Assembly (NCBI RefSeq): GCF_002903145.1
Contig: NZ_PPDJ01000002.1
Location: 248,001-312,000, forward strand
Length of the DNA stretch: 64,000 bases
Direction of reading: 5' to 3'
Source of the DNA: Halobacteriovorax sp. DA5
GTDB taxonomy: Bacteria; Bdellovibrionota; Bacteriovoracia; Bacteriovoracales; Bacteriovoracaceae
Position 1 is the first letter of the stretch. Every line of letters begins with the position of its first letter. This document shows positions 43,565-53,176 of the stretch, in pieces. Under the pieces are notes generated by a model. That model saw only the letters and a list, made by a program, of their open reading frames with translations. It made no database searches and was not told where the DNA came from. The translations under genes and the position numbers were made by a program.

Positions 43565-43650
43565 ATCAAGCCTAATTTTTTTAAGCTAATTTAAATTTTA
43601 TTTAAGTCACAATTCTGACACCTTTTTCTTCGCAATTTGGCCCTAGCGTG

Positions 43651-43663
43651 TGTCATTTTGACA
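43651..43663. promoter_or_regulatory. TGTCA-TTT-TGACA dyad upstream of the subtilisin promoter
   Basis: A perfect 5-bp inverted repeat about 70-80 bases upstream of the predicted sigma-54 start. Another TGACA occurs at 43616-43620. These are candidate activator sites. The remaining bases from 43565 to 43805 hold no gene. Confidence 0.35.
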
Positions 43664-43703
43664 GGTAAATGCTGGGATGTAGCTGATATCGTAAGATGAA
43701 CAA

Positions 43704-43731
43704 TTGGCACGGTTTGTGCTTAGTATATAGT
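43704..43731 (+). promoter_or_regulatory. strong candidate sigma-54 promoter
   Basis: TTGGCACGGTTTGTGCT matches the -24/-12 consensus TGGCACG-N4-TTGCW at all but one of the conserved positions, with exact GG-GC spacing (GG 43706-43707, GC 43718-43719). Transcription would begin near 43731, giving a leader of about 75 bases before the subtilisin gene. Confidence 0.7.
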
Positions 43732-43805
43732 AGTTGCCTCAGGCAGGATGCCACAGGCCTTTCTTTATATAAGATATATAAGATCAAAGAACTCAAGGAT
43801 TGAGT

Positions 43806-45206
43806 ATGCGACTTTTAGTACTTGCTTTGGCCGCCTTCAGTGCGGCCAATATTTCGGCCGATTTTATCATTAAATACAAAGATGGAAGTGTCGAAAAATC
43901 AAAAATTAATCCAAGCTCACAATTTTCTTCATTCGCTTTAAGTGACGACGTTGAATACGTGGAAGAAGATTTAAGGCTCTTTGCTAATGGTGGTGAGTAC
44001 AACGACACTTACTATCCTAGTCAGTGGCACTTCACAAATTACCTCGACAATACTTTCTATCATGCACGAGAGTATGCAACTTCTGAAACAGATACGAGAG
44101 TTAATGTAGCAGTTATTGATACGGGGATAACAGACCATTTTGATCTAAATACAAATGTGGTAGGTGGTTATGATTTTATATCCGACTCTGATAATTCAAG
44201 AGATGGAGATGGCCGTGATGCAAATCCAAATGATGAAGGGGATTATGGCTCTGCTACTACTGCATGTAATTCTGGAACAAATGCATCAACGTGGCACGGT
44301 ACACACGTAGCAGGAATTATTGGAGCAAGCTCTAATAATAGTTATGGTGTCGTTGGGGCCGCCAAAAACGTTAATTTAGTGCCACTTCGAGTTTTAGGAG
44401 CATGTGGTGGTCTTACTTCAGATATTGCTGATGCTCTGAGATGGGCCGCTGGCGGTAGTGTTTCCGGAGTCCCGGCCAATCCTTATCCTGCCCGTGTTGT
44501 AAATATGTCTTTAGGTGCACGTGGTAGTTGTAGTCGTTACATGCAAGAATCAATTGATTTTGCGCGCTCTAAAGGTGTTGTTGTTGTGGTTGCAACTGGA
44601 AATTCAAATGCAGACGCTTCTTTTTATACACCATCAAATTGCCGTGGAGTTTTAAGAGTTGGTGCCGTTGCAACAACACGTGCTCGCTCTTCCTATTCAA
44701 ATTATGGCCGTATTGTCGATATTGCTGCTCCAGGGGATAGTATTTTATCGACTGTTAACAGTGGACAATCAACACAAGGAACAGCTGTCTTTTCAAGAAT
44801 GAATGGAACTTCAATGGCCGCTGGCTTTATATCAGCAACTGCCGCAATGATCTTTCAAGCAAATCCTTCTTTATATCCAGATCAGGTTAGAGATATCATC
44901 ACAAGAACAGCTGTTGATTATTATTGCGATCGCAGCTCTTGTGCAAAAGGTGCTGTCGATGCATACGAGGCAGTATCTCTAGCATTTTCGACAACTCCTA
45001 ATGCAAGTTTCCGTTATAACGATCCCGTTCTAGTAGGTGGAACAGCTGCTTTAAACGATAGCTATAGTAGTGGTAAAAGTGGTGGAGGAGCCTGCGGAAC
45101 GATTGAAGATGTTAATAATAGTGGCAGCGGTGGAAATATGCTAGCTGGACTTCTTTTGATTATGGCAATTGTCGTAGCTCATCGTATTAAACTTATGAGG
45201 CCTTAA
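43806..45206 (+). CDS. secreted subtilisin-like protease with C-terminal sorting tail
   Basis: A 466-residue S8 protease. It has a signal peptide (RLLVLALAAFSAANISA), a short I9-like propeptide and the triad VAVIDTGITD (Asp near residue 104), WHGTHVAGIIG (His near 165) and MNGTSMAAGF (Ser near 335). After the domain comes a Ser/Gly-rich spacer (about 415-445), then GGNMLAGLLLIMAIVV and the basic end AHRIKLMRP. This Gly-hydrophobic-basic tripartite end resembles GlyGly-CTERM/rhombosortase-type sorting signals. The ATG at 43806 has AAGGA seven bases upstream. It overlaps the convergent response regulator by 14 bases. Confidence 0.9.
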   Translation: MRLLVLALAAFSAANISADFIIKYKDGSVEKSKINPSSQFSSFALSDDVEYVEEDLRLFANGGEYNDTYYPSQWHFTNYLDNTFYHAREYATSETDTRVNVAVIDTGITDHFDLNTNVVGGYDFISDSDNSRDGDGRDANPNDEGDYGSATTACNSGTNASTWHGTHVAGIIGASSNNSYGVVGAAKNVNLVPLRVLGACGGLTSDIADALRWAAGGSVSGVPANPYPARVVNMSLGARGSCSRYMQESIDFARSKGVVVVVATGNSNADASFYTPSNCRGVLRVGAVATTRARSSYSNYGRIVDIAAPGDSILSTVNSGQSTQGTAVFSRMNGTSMAAGFISATAAMIFQANPSLYPDQVRDIITRTAVDYYCDRSSCAKGAVDAYEAVSLAFSTTPNASFRYNDPVLVGGTAALNDSYSSGKSGGGACGTIEDVNNSGSGGNMLAGLLLIMAIVVAHRIKLMRP

Positions 45207-45810
45207 CGGGACTGCATTCGACTTCAATATTATTGTCGACTATTTTACAGCTATCAACTTTATAAATTTGAGCTCTCGAAGAGTGACCATCTAATTTAAT
45301 AATGGCATTCCTTGGAATCTCTTCCTTTGTTAAAAGCTTTAAGTGTTTATGATCTTTTTCAACGACACGATAACCTTGAACAACATCACTTATTTCAAAT
45401 ACCTCTATAATATCTCGACCGAGTCTATTTTCATCATTGATTATTTTATTAATCTGGTTAATCACAACATCAAAGCCTTGTTGTTTGAGTACAAAGAGAT
45501 CGATACCTTTGCGTGCGGCCTCCTCTATTACTTGGCTGTCATTTTCATTTGTTACTAAGATAAAACTCATTTCTTTATCAAGTAATGAAATCTCATCGTA
45601 CAATTCAATTCCATCCATCTGTGGCATCATATAGTCGCAAATAATATAAAGCTTCTCTCCGCGATTAAGCTTAATTGTTTGTATATCTTCAATGGCCTTA
45701 AATGGATTAGTGTGAAAACGAACATGTGAGTTAAATGTGTTCTCGAGGCTAGTGGCAAGGAGCTTGGCAGTTTCGTAGCAGTCGTCAATAACCATGATAT
45801 GCTTTTTCAT
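45193..45810 (-). CDS. response regulator with an unassigned C-terminal domain
   Basis: A 205-residue protein. Residues 1-125 form a receiver domain: IMVIDDCYE with the acidic pair, CDYMMPQMDG with the phosphorylatable Asp near residue 60, a T/S in FILVTNEND, and the conserved Lys in LFVLKQQG. The remaining 70 residues (VFEISDVVQGYRVVEKD and LTKEEIPRNAIIKLDG) are beta-rich and match no output domain I know. No DNA-binding helix-turn-helix is seen. No histidine kinase lies adjacent. It overlaps the subtilisin gene tail-to-tail. Confidence 0.78.
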   Translation of the reverse strand: MKKHIMVIDDCYETAKLLATSLENTFNSHVRFHTNPFKAIEDIQTIKLNRGEKLYIICDYMMPQMDGIELYDEISLLDKEMSFILVTNENDSQVIEEAARKGIDLFVLKQQGFDVVINQINKIINDENRLGRDIIEVFEISDVVQGYRVVEKDHKHLKLLTKEEIPRNAIIKLDGHSSRAQIYKVDSCKIVDNNIEVECSPVKAS

Positions 45811-45901
45811 AGGAACAGTATAATTGACTTAAGTGCTACCATAGGGATAAGTCGTCTAAATTTAGCTTAATTTAGATTAAGTAAGACGTTATTTAAACAG
45901 T

Positions 45902-45924
45902 CTGTAGGCCTATTAAGACCTACA
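45902..45924 (-). terminator. hairpin at the end of the OmpR-type regulator gene
   Basis: CTGTAGG (45902-45908) pairs with CCTACAG (45918-45924) and overlaps the stop codon at 45920-45922. A moderately T-rich stretch follows on the minus strand. Confidence 0.5.
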
Positions 45925-46600
45925 GTGATACCTCTTGAATTTTGTAACCTTCACCGTAAACACTTCTGATGATAAAGTTAGAATTTTTGATCTTCTTTCT
46001 AATTGAACTTATATAAGTATCAATCATGCGATCGTTAACCTTATGATTATCAGGAGCGATATGATTGAGGATTTTCTCTCTCGCCAAAACATTTTGCTCA
46101 TTTTTTAGAAGTAGATGAATTATTTTGAACTCTGAAGATGTAAAATGAATTCTTTCTCCACGTATTTTAACTTCTTGAGATGGGATATTAAGAGCAATGT
46201 CGCGGTAATTAATCACTTCAAGTGCATTCTCATTGTTAACAGACTTAAGAGTTGTGCTAATAATGCTTTTAACTTCTGAAGGCTCAAATGGTTTACTGAT
46301 AAAGTTTATGCCACCAAGTTGATAACCAGTTACTCTTGTATTCACATTATTCTTTGAAGAAATGAAAACAATTGGTGTATCTTTAAGTTCATCATTCATT
46401 TTTAATTGCGAGCAAATTTCAAATCCAGATTCATTTTGTAATAGTATATCTAAGAGGATTAGGTCTGGCTTTTCTTGCCAGGCCGTCGCAATGGCCTCAT
46501 CCTGATTACTTGCTTCAACGATATTATAATTACTTTCTAGTAGCGCCCTAAGCAGGTCTCTAATTTCTTGATCGTCATCGATTATTAATATTTTTTTCAT
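45920..46600 (-). CDS. OmpR/PhoB-family response regulator
   Basis: A 226-residue transcription factor with an N-terminal receiver (KKILIIDDDQEIRD; phosphorylation site in DLILLDILLQNESG near residue 53; Lys in INFISKPFEPSE near 104) and a C-terminal winged helix (about 130-226) ending SVYGEGYKI, the PhoB/OmpR pattern. I use the ATG at 46600, which has AAGGAG seven bases upstream; the frame extends 15 codons further. No kinase gene is adjacent, so its partner is unknown. Confidence 0.92.
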   Translation of the reverse strand: MKKILIIDDDQEIRDLLRALLESNYNIVEASNQDEAIATAWQEKPDLILLDILLQNESGFEICSQLKMNDELKDTPIVFISSKNNVNTRVTGYQLGGINFISKPFEPSEVKSIISTTLKSVNNENALEVINYRDIALNIPSQEVKIRGERIHFTSSEFKIIHLLLKNEQNVLAREKILNHIAPDNHKVNDRMIDTYISSIRKKIKNSNFIIRSVYGEGYKIQEVSL

Positions 46601-46686
46601 GAATAACTCCTTTATATTCATGAATATAATGTATAAATATATCAAAAAATCTTCAGCTTAATTTAGGTAAACCTTATATAAAATTC

Positions 46687-47658
46687 TTAAACACTTGTTT
46701 TTAAATCTTCGTTATTTGCAAAGCTTTGAATATTATCAAAAATGAGCTTGGCCATATCAGAACGTGCAACATCATTTGCTGAACCAATATGTGGAAGAAT
46801 GAAGATATTGGATAGTTCTCTTAAAGGAGAGTTACTACTTAGTGGCTCGTTACAAACAACGTCAAGACCTGCCTGTGCTTCTTCATTATTTTTAAAGAAG
46901 TCATACATTGCATTTTCATTTATAATTTCACCTCTTGCCGTATTAATTAGAATTAAATCTTTCTTCATTAATTTAAAGGCATCGTGACCTAAAAGCTCAT
47001 GTGTTGACTGACTATATGGACAATGAATAGAGATGATATCACTTTCTTTTAAAAGTGTTTGAAGATCAACATAAGTTGCATTGCACTCATTTTCAATTTG
47101 ATCTTTCTTGCTTGGGCCAGTGTAGAGAATCTCTTGGTTAAATGCGCCCTTACACATTTTTGCAAATTGAGTCCCGATTCTTCCTGCACCAATAATTCCA
47201 TGTTTTAAATCAAATAAAGATTTTCCAATAAAGCCTGCTGGCTCCCATGTTTGCCATTCTTTATTAATTACATTTTGTCTTGCTGCTTCAATTTTTCGTG
47301 CACTACAAAGCATCAGTGCCATCGCAAGCTCTGCCGTGGCCTTTGTGAGAACATTGGGCGTGTTTGTGACAGCAATATTATTTTTTCTACAGTAATCAAT
47401 ATCTATATTATTAAAACCAACTGCATATTGAGAGATGAGTTTAAGTTTTGGAAGTTTTTCTAAAGTTTGTGCATCAAATTTATTGCTCAGCATTGAGATA
47501 ATAACATCACATTCCTTTGCATTTTCGACTATGTCATCTTGAGTGATTGTTCCATGTTTTAAACGATCCCAAATTTTAACTGTATGGCCTTGTTCTTTTA
47601 AATCTTGGAATAGGGGACCTTTGATGACATCTGTCGCAAATATCGTTAAATGACGCAT
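46687..47658 (-). CDS. D-isomer-specific 2-hydroxyacid dehydrogenase
   Basis: A 323-residue NAD(P)-dependent dehydrogenase. The nucleotide-binding motif is HGIIGAGRIGTQFAK near residue 150. The active-site arginine is in NTARGEIINE near residue 233, the glutamate in CNEPLSSNSP near 264 and the histidine in LPHIGSAND near 285. It is most like glyoxylate/hydroxypyruvate reductase or phosphoglycerate dehydrogenase without the regulatory domain; the exact substrate cannot be read. The ribosome binding site is GAGGAAGTC. It is divergent from a subtilisin gene. Confidence 0.88.
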   Translation of the reverse strand: MRHLTIFATDVIKGPLFQDLKEQGHTVKIWDRLKHGTITQDDIVENAKECDVIISMLSNKFDAQTLEKLPKLKLISQYAVGFNNIDIDYCRKNNIAVTNTPNVLTKATAELAMALMLCSARKIEAARQNVINKEWQTWEPAGFIGKSLFDLKHGIIGAGRIGTQFAKMCKGAFNQEILYTGPSKKDQIENECNATYVDLQTLLKESDIISIHCPYSQSTHELLGHDAFKLMKKDLILINTARGEIINENAMYDFFKNNEEAQAGLDVVCNEPLSSNSPLRELSNIFILPHIGSANDVARSDMAKLIFDNIQSFANNEDLKTSV

Positions 47659-47686
47659 GACTTCCTCTGCTGTATTTGAGTTCTTT

Positions 47687-47700
47687 ATACTATATAGTAT
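47687..47700. promoter_or_regulatory. palindrome between divergent genes
   Basis: ATACTATATAGTAT is a perfect 14-base palindrome 29 bases upstream of the dehydrogenase start. It may be a promoter-operator element, though AT-rich palindromes arise easily by chance. Confidence 0.3.
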
Positions 47701-47811
47701 TTGTTCTATGTAAGACGTTGTAAGCTATCTTCATTTTACATATGCAATCTACATTTTAAAATAGATAATAGAGCTTAAATTTAATCAAAATATATTTCAT
47801 TGGAGGAAATT

Positions 47812-49173
47812 TTGAAAATATTAGCAAATATATTAGCAGTAGCACTTTTATCAAGTGCGACAAGTGCTGCAACAATCGCAATTATTGATTCTGGTACAGA
47901 TATGATGCATGAGCAGATTGCTCCAAAAGCATGGATTAATGAACTAGAAATTCCTGGTAACGATCGGGATGAGGACCGTAATGGTTATCAAGATGATGTC
48001 TACGGTTGGAACTTTGCAGAAAGTAATAATCAAGTTATCGACTATAAGTACCTTGGTACTTTAAATGATGACATGGTTAAGTTCTTTGAGCTTCAAGAGA
48101 AGTCAATGAGAGGAACAATTACTGAAGAAGAGGTTACTTGGATAAGAACGATTGTAAAAGACGAAGACTTCATTAAGAGAATGACTGTGTATGGAAACTT
48201 TATGCACGGAACACACGTCGCTGGTATCTCTGCTGTAAAATCTGATGATGCTAAAATTCTTGCAGTTAAGCTTATTCCAACAGAGGTTAAGCTTCCTGGT
48301 CAAAAAATTGCTGTTAATTCATTCTTAGGTGGATTTGTTGAAAAACTAATTAAGGCAGGAATTGATCAACTTGCAAAAGCACAGACTTCAACATTTAACG
48401 AAATTGCTTATTATATCGCAGACCATGGAGCACGTGTTGCAAATGGCTCTTTTGGTACAGGTTACCCACAAGCAAAAATGATTGTTGAAACTGTAATGAA
48501 GACTTTTTCAAAGAAAGAACCAAATCCAGAAACGGTTGATATGTATGCGAAGTACTTTCTAAGTGCTCTTGTTAAAAACTCTCAATCAATGCTTCAGGCT
48601 GCTCCAAATACATTATTCGTTTTTGCAGCAGGTAATGATGGCCTTGATAATGATGTTTTCCCAACTTCACCAACAAATATTCAAGGTGATAATGAAATCT
48701 CTGTCGCTGCAACAATTGATTACGATCAACTAGCTCCATTTTCTAACTACGGTGCGAAGATGGTTGATGTTGCTGCTCCTGGTGTAGGAATTCTTTCTAG
48801 TGCTCCAGGAAATAAATACATTAAAGTATCAGGAACATCACAAGCAGCTCCATATGTTGCTGGTGTTGCAGGTAAGGTATTTGATATCAATCCTGAACTG
48901 ACGCCGCTACAAGTAAAGAGAATTATTCTTGAAACAGTTGATGTAAAAGGCTTCCTTGCTGGAAAAGTAAAAACATCTGGTGTTGTGAACTCTGAGCGTG
49001 CACATCGTGCTGCTGTTTTATCTCTAACAGTTTCAGTTGATAATGCAATTGCATCAGCGAAAAATGAAGTTTTAGATATGGAGTCACCTCGTCTTGAAAA
49101 AGGTGTAAAGAAGCCTATTTATATTGAAGGCTCAATTCTTCCACTTCCATCTAACTTTGTTATGTCAAAGTAA
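47812..49173 (+). CDS. secreted subtilisin-like protease without propeptide
   Basis: A 453-residue S8 protease with a signal peptide (KILANILAVALLSSATSA). The catalytic Asp is in IAIIDSGTDMM only about 25 residues from the start, so there is no room for an I9 propeptide. The His is in FMHGTHVAGIS near residue 134 and the Ser in VSGTSQAAPYVAG near 343. A large insertion with helical character (about residues 60-125) separates Asp and His. The start is a TTG (47812) after GGAGG with a 5-base gap; the ATG-less frame begins at 47800. It ends at a shared terminator. Confidence 0.88.
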   Translation: MKILANILAVALLSSATSAATIAIIDSGTDMMHEQIAPKAWINELEIPGNDRDEDRNGYQDDVYGWNFAESNNQVIDYKYLGTLNDDMVKFFELQEKSMRGTITEEEVTWIRTIVKDEDFIKRMTVYGNFMHGTHVAGISAVKSDDAKILAVKLIPTEVKLPGQKIAVNSFLGGFVEKLIKAGIDQLAKAQTSTFNEIAYYIADHGARVANGSFGTGYPQAKMIVETVMKTFSKKEPNPETVDMYAKYFLSALVKNSQSMLQAAPNTLFVFAAGNDGLDNDVFPTSPTNIQGDNEISVAATIDYDQLAPFSNYGAKMVDVAAPGVGILSSAPGNKYIKVSGTSQAAPYVAGVAGKVFDINPELTPLQVKRIILETVDVKGFLAGKVKTSGVVNSERAHRAAVLSLTVSVDNAIASAKNEVLDMESPRLEKGVKKPIYIEGSILPLPSNFVMSK

Positions 49174-49177
49174 TTAA

Positions 49178-49206
49178 TAAAAAAGGCCGCTTTAAGCGGC
49201 CTTTCT
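49178..49206. terminator. bidirectional terminator
   Basis: AAAGGCCGC (49182-49190) pairs with GCGGCCTTT (49196-49204) between convergent genes, with A and T tracts on opposite sides. Confidence 0.9.
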
Positions 49207-49211
49207 TCTTC

Positions 49212-50816
49212 TTATAATGTTTCTTTTAATTCTTGTATTGTTCCTCTTTTGGCCGTTCCAAAATCCGGAGTCTTTCCCTTTTGCTCAAGCTCTTTTTTCT
49301 TAAGTCCTTTCATGTAGACGACAAGACTTAATTGATTTTTACGAGTAGGGTCTTCTATTTGATTGATGAATGTTTGTACTAAATCAAAGCCATACATTGC
49401 AGGCTTGCCCATCACAAGGTTTACATCCCATTCAATTCCTTGCTTGTCTTCATTAGGATTTGTTTCATAAGAGTATTGAATAAGTTCCGTACAAACGAAA
49501 CGAGAATACGAATTTCCATTGAATGAATAATCATACTTCTTTCCAATACTTTTAAATGTACGCTCTAGTGCAAGCGCCTTATCTTTCTTTGTTAGGTTAG
49601 GTCGAAGAATAACCAAATTATCCCAGGCCATTGATGGACCTAGTTCCATAAAAACAACACCTGGCTTGAGTCCTTCAAGTGTTACATATGGCCTACCCTG
49701 TTTTTCACTATCTTCATATTCTTTCATAGACTCAGGATATTTCTCTTTTAAATACGATATATAGTCCTGGCATTTCATGAATTCGCTAACGCACCTTTTT
49801 GCAAAAACTTCATTTGTTTCTATATCGTCTTTAAAGTAATTATTAAATTTAGAATACTTTCCAATAAACATTAGGCCATGGGTCCAGTTACCTTTAAATA
49901 CAAGATTAGATAACTTTCCATATCGTTGGATTGCACCAACGTCTCCTGGTTCAAATTCTGCCTCAGAAATTTTCTTGAGCTCATCGACTTTTATTGCATG
50001 CTTAATAGGCAGGGCAATATAGCTAAAACTTTTTAAAATAAATTCTTTAATATTGTAGAAAATTGTATAGCGGCCAGCATTCCAACTTGTTTCTCTAAGT
50101 AAGCTTTTAAATGAAGTTAGCTCTTGGCGAGATTCTTCAATATCATTTTCAATATCTTCAACAAGAAGCTTTAGGCCCTTATCGTTACCTGCAAGCTTTA
50201 ACACTTCATCGTTGAGATTGTGAAAATCTGTGATTGTCGCAGCTTTAATGTATCTCAGTTGATAGCGATTATATGGAGCTGAGATATGATTTCTGCCTGT
50301 CTGATTATTTACACGATTGGAGTCGCTTAATTGACGTTTTGTTTCTTTGAAATCTGCTTCAAAATGTTTCGACTCGTAATTTATATCTTCAAAGTCATCT
50401 GAAAAGACTGAGATAAAGTTTTCACCTGACATCATCATGTAGTTCATAAGTGACAGCATTGCTTTGTACTTGGAAGTACGAATTCTTATAAGCTCTAGTG
50501 CCTTGGCGTTATTTTTCTTTCTTATATGATGAGTGATTTTTTCTACTGCTTCATCATGTACATGTAGTAAGTAGTCGAGTTGTTCGTAGGCCGCTATTAA
50601 TTCAAGTCTCTCGTGGTAGCGAACAATATAACGTGGAGTAAAAGTCGTTTGATAGGCAATGTCTTTTGTCTCATAAACGAAGTCCATCAAAGCAGCTTGA
50701 AGCTGCTTATCATATGAGGCCGCAGACTTTTGAAAGTCTAAACTATTATATTCTTTTGCCTTAATTGTTAAAGGCAGTGACGAGGCAATTAGTAGCGATA
50801 TAAATAGAGTTTTCAT
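49212..50816 (-). CDS. secreted YiiX-like permuted NlpC/P60 protein
   Basis: A 534-residue exported protein with a signal peptide (ISLLIASSLPLTIKA). The first 280 residues are helical and charged with no family match. The C-terminal part (about 285-480) has the permuted papain signature: PGDVGAIQRYG, then the histidine in NWTHGLMFIG near residue 315, and the cysteine in RFVCTELIQYSY near 440. It may cleave an amide or ester in the envelope. It is a second, longer paralogue type of the lipoprotein at 31362-32984, but it is not a lipoprotein. Confidence 0.75.
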   Translation of the reverse strand: MKTLFISLLIASSLPLTIKAKEYNSLDFQKSAASYDKQLQAALMDFVYETKDIAYQTTFTPRYIVRYHERLELIAAYEQLDYLLHVHDEAVEKITHHIRKKNNAKALELIRIRTSKYKAMLSLMNYMMMSGENFISVFSDDFEDINYESKHFEADFKETKRQLSDSNRVNNQTGRNHISAPYNRYQLRYIKAATITDFHNLNDEVLKLAGNDKGLKLLVEDIENDIEESRQELTSFKSLLRETSWNAGRYTIFYNIKEFILKSFSYIALPIKHAIKVDELKKISEAEFEPGDVGAIQRYGKLSNLVFKGNWTHGLMFIGKYSKFNNYFKDDIETNEVFAKRCVSEFMKCQDYISYLKEKYPESMKEYEDSEKQGRPYVTLEGLKPGVVFMELGPSMAWDNLVILRPNLTKKDKALALERTFKSIGKKYDYSFNGNSYSRFVCTELIQYSYETNPNEDKQGIEWDVNLVMGKPAMYGFDLVQTFINQIEDPTRKNQLSLVVYMKGLKKKELEQKGKTPDFGTAKRGTIQELKETL

Positions 50817-50891
50817 TCTCTCTTTATAGCAAATTTATTTGAATAGCAGCTTTGGCCTGTAAAGCTTACAGACCAAGTATTAATAGGTTAG

Positions 50892-53093
50892 TCACTTACC
50901 ATTCGTGATGACATTGTGGCGGTAAAGCCCATTAATCCAGTTACTTACATCACTTTTGTAGTTATTTGAGAACCTGCGATCACTTAGGCCTCCTGGTAAG
51001 ACTGTGTAGACGTCTGCTTGATTGTGGTCAGTAACCATTTTCCATGAAGGTACAAAAGAAGTCGTCCTACCATGGGCCTCATAGACTGCCCCTTGGGTAA
51101 TGGTCGATCGGTTGCCTGGTATTTCAACATTATCAATATCAAAGCCTAGGAAAGCAGGGAGTTTTCCATCAAATAAAATATGCTTCATCTTATAACGATT
51201 CTTATCTCCCCAGCGCATATTCTTTGGTGCTTGGAGTTGACTTTTTTCTAGTGCTTTTTGAATATAGTGTTCTTTTTCTTTTTTATCTTTAAACCAAATA
51301 TGGTCAATATCATTTGTTAGGAAAATACGATCAAATAAACCGTAGAAGTCAGCGATAATTGACGTTTCATCCATACAATAAGTTGTGACTTGTTCTCCTA
51401 GAAGGTGATCACTAAAGAAGTCTTTAAGTAGGGTGCGATAGAAATCTTCAAATAAAGTTGCTTCACAATTGTCGACATCATAGTTGCGCTTCCAATTTAT
51501 TAGGCGTTGGCCTATCTCATTCTTTTCAAAGACTGAATGAAAAACGTTAATATAAAGATCTGCTTGTCTTGAGAATGTGTCAGATTGCATCTTTTTAAAC
51601 ATTTCAACGTTATGATCTTTGTTGCCAATCAATAGCTCTTCAATTCTATCTTTTCGATAAGATGCCATCGGCGCATTGATGGCCGTTGGGAATTGCTCAT
51701 GCTGAATTCGATTATTAGCAGTTGCAATTATTTTAATATCAGGGTTTTTGTAATGATATAGCTGATTGCCTTCATGATAACCTTGCCAGATATTTTGCTT
51801 AAAATAACCTTCAACAGGGTATAGGCCAGAATGGGCCCTCTTTGGAAGTACTCCAGATTGATGGTAACCAATATTTCCGCTTGAATCTGATAATAGCCAA
51901 TTACAGCTAATGGCCACATTAGAAACACATGCGAATAAATCATCGACATTTTTTGCGTAGAGAAGATCTATGATGGCCTTTAGTGTTTTTGCGCCACCTC
52001 TTTTTCGACATGACCACGCCATCGATAAGTAGTGTCCATCAGTTATGCTCTCTAGCTCACTATTGACTTCAAGAAAGCCAGCATGAGTTTCACGCATATA
52101 TATTTCAACATCTTCTTTCTTCTTTCTTTTAATGAGATCTCTTCTTATTTTGAAATCAAATAGGTTTGATTCAAAACGATACTTATTGTCACGGACCTCT
52201 TCAATGAAGTGATCTACCATATCCATGAAGCCGTATGTGAAAGAAAAGGCCGTATCATCACTTCTTCCCATAACAAATCCTGGTACACCAGGCATAGAAA
52301 TACCAAAAAAGTTACCAACATTTTTTATGTTGGCCTTCATTTCATACCAAATTGCAGGAAGTCGATTACATTCTAAATGCGGGTCACAGGCATGTATTGC
52401 ATGTCCCTGCATATTTGAAACCCAGTTATTTGAAGCTTGAATCTTTGGAATGTTTTTTAAAAATTTATAACTTTCAGGAATAAGTGGATTGTAGATTCTA
52501 ACTTTATTAACAAGATTAACTTCACTATCTGTAATTGTATCAAGAGCACCTTTGGCCAGTGACTTAATTCTTTCGACCTGTGTTTGTTGATCGTTTTTGT
52601 CGTCTAATTTTTGCGCGTTCTGTAGTAATTGAATAATTAATTTCTCTAGATCCTGTTGCCCTTGGGCTAGTCCTAGAAAGCTCATTGCTTTAATTGTTAG
52701 GATTGTATCACTTATTGTCCACGCACTTGGTTTGTGGCCAAGAATTTTGAATTCAAAGGGATAAGCTTCGTGAATGGCCTTATTTATCCCATCTACATAG
52801 TGTGTTAATAAGCTATTTGTTTCTTCATCAATATTTTGTACTTCTTCTTTAGCATAGTGATTAATACCCAACTCACGCATATACTTATCAATTGCAAAAG
52901 TTTCCTCACTATCTTTAATGCACTCACACAAACGACCTTGTGCGATTAGACGCAACATCTCCATTTGCATTAAACGATCTTTGCCGTGATAGTAACCTTG
53001 AGCGAAGAGAAAAGAGTTGACGCTCTCGCATGAAATCTGTCTAGTGACATTATCTAAAACATCTGAGGTATAATCTAAATTAGGTTTTTCCAT
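50892..53093 (-). CDS. penicillin-acylase-family Ntn hydrolase without visible signal peptide
   Basis: A 733-residue protein of the penicillin/acyl-homoserine-lactone acylase family. FAQGYYHGKDRLMQMEMLR near residue 29 corresponds to the conserved start of the alpha chain. ASNNWVSNMQGHAIHACDPHLE near residue 222 contains the autoprocessing Ser followed by N-N-W, and GVPGFVMGRSDDTAFSFTYG follows. It would self-cleave into two chains and hydrolyse an amide. Family members are usually exported, yet this one starts MEKPNLDYTSDVL with no signal sequence or membrane segment. The ATG at 53093 has no clear ribosome binding site. It is divergent from kamA. Confidence 0.85.
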   Translation of the reverse strand: MEKPNLDYTSDVLDNVTRQISCESVNSFLFAQGYYHGKDRLMQMEMLRLIAQGRLCECIKDSEETFAIDKYMRELGINHYAKEEVQNIDEETNSLLTHYVDGINKAIHEAYPFEFKILGHKPSAWTISDTILTIKAMSFLGLAQGQQDLEKLIIQLLQNAQKLDDKNDQQTQVERIKSLAKGALDTITDSEVNLVNKVRIYNPLIPESYKFLKNIPKIQASNNWVSNMQGHAIHACDPHLECNRLPAIWYEMKANIKNVGNFFGISMPGVPGFVMGRSDDTAFSFTYGFMDMVDHFIEEVRDNKYRFESNLFDFKIRRDLIKRKKKEDVEIYMRETHAGFLEVNSELESITDGHYLSMAWSCRKRGGAKTLKAIIDLLYAKNVDDLFACVSNVAISCNWLLSDSSGNIGYHQSGVLPKRAHSGLYPVEGYFKQNIWQGYHEGNQLYHYKNPDIKIIATANNRIQHEQFPTAINAPMASYRKDRIEELLIGNKDHNVEMFKKMQSDTFSRQADLYINVFHSVFEKNEIGQRLINWKRNYDVDNCEATLFEDFYRTLLKDFFSDHLLGEQVTTYCMDETSIIADFYGLFDRIFLTNDIDHIWFKDKKEKEHYIQKALEKSQLQAPKNMRWGDKNRYKMKHILFDGKLPAFLGFDIDNVEIPGNRSTITQGAVYEAHGRTTSFVPSWKMVTDHNQADVYTVLPGGLSDRRFSNNYKSDVSNWINGLYRHNVITNGK

Positions 53094-53176
53094 ATATTAA
53101 TAATGACACGTTTAGCGTTTCCTAAAAAGGAATTTTTTAGGATATAATATGTAAAATTACATTCAAGGATTATTTT

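Noticed and set aside
31362..50816. The two YiiX-like proteins as a recent duplication
   Set aside because: Only the short catalytic segments correspond; lengths, N-terminal regions and export signals differ, so no recent duplication is supported.
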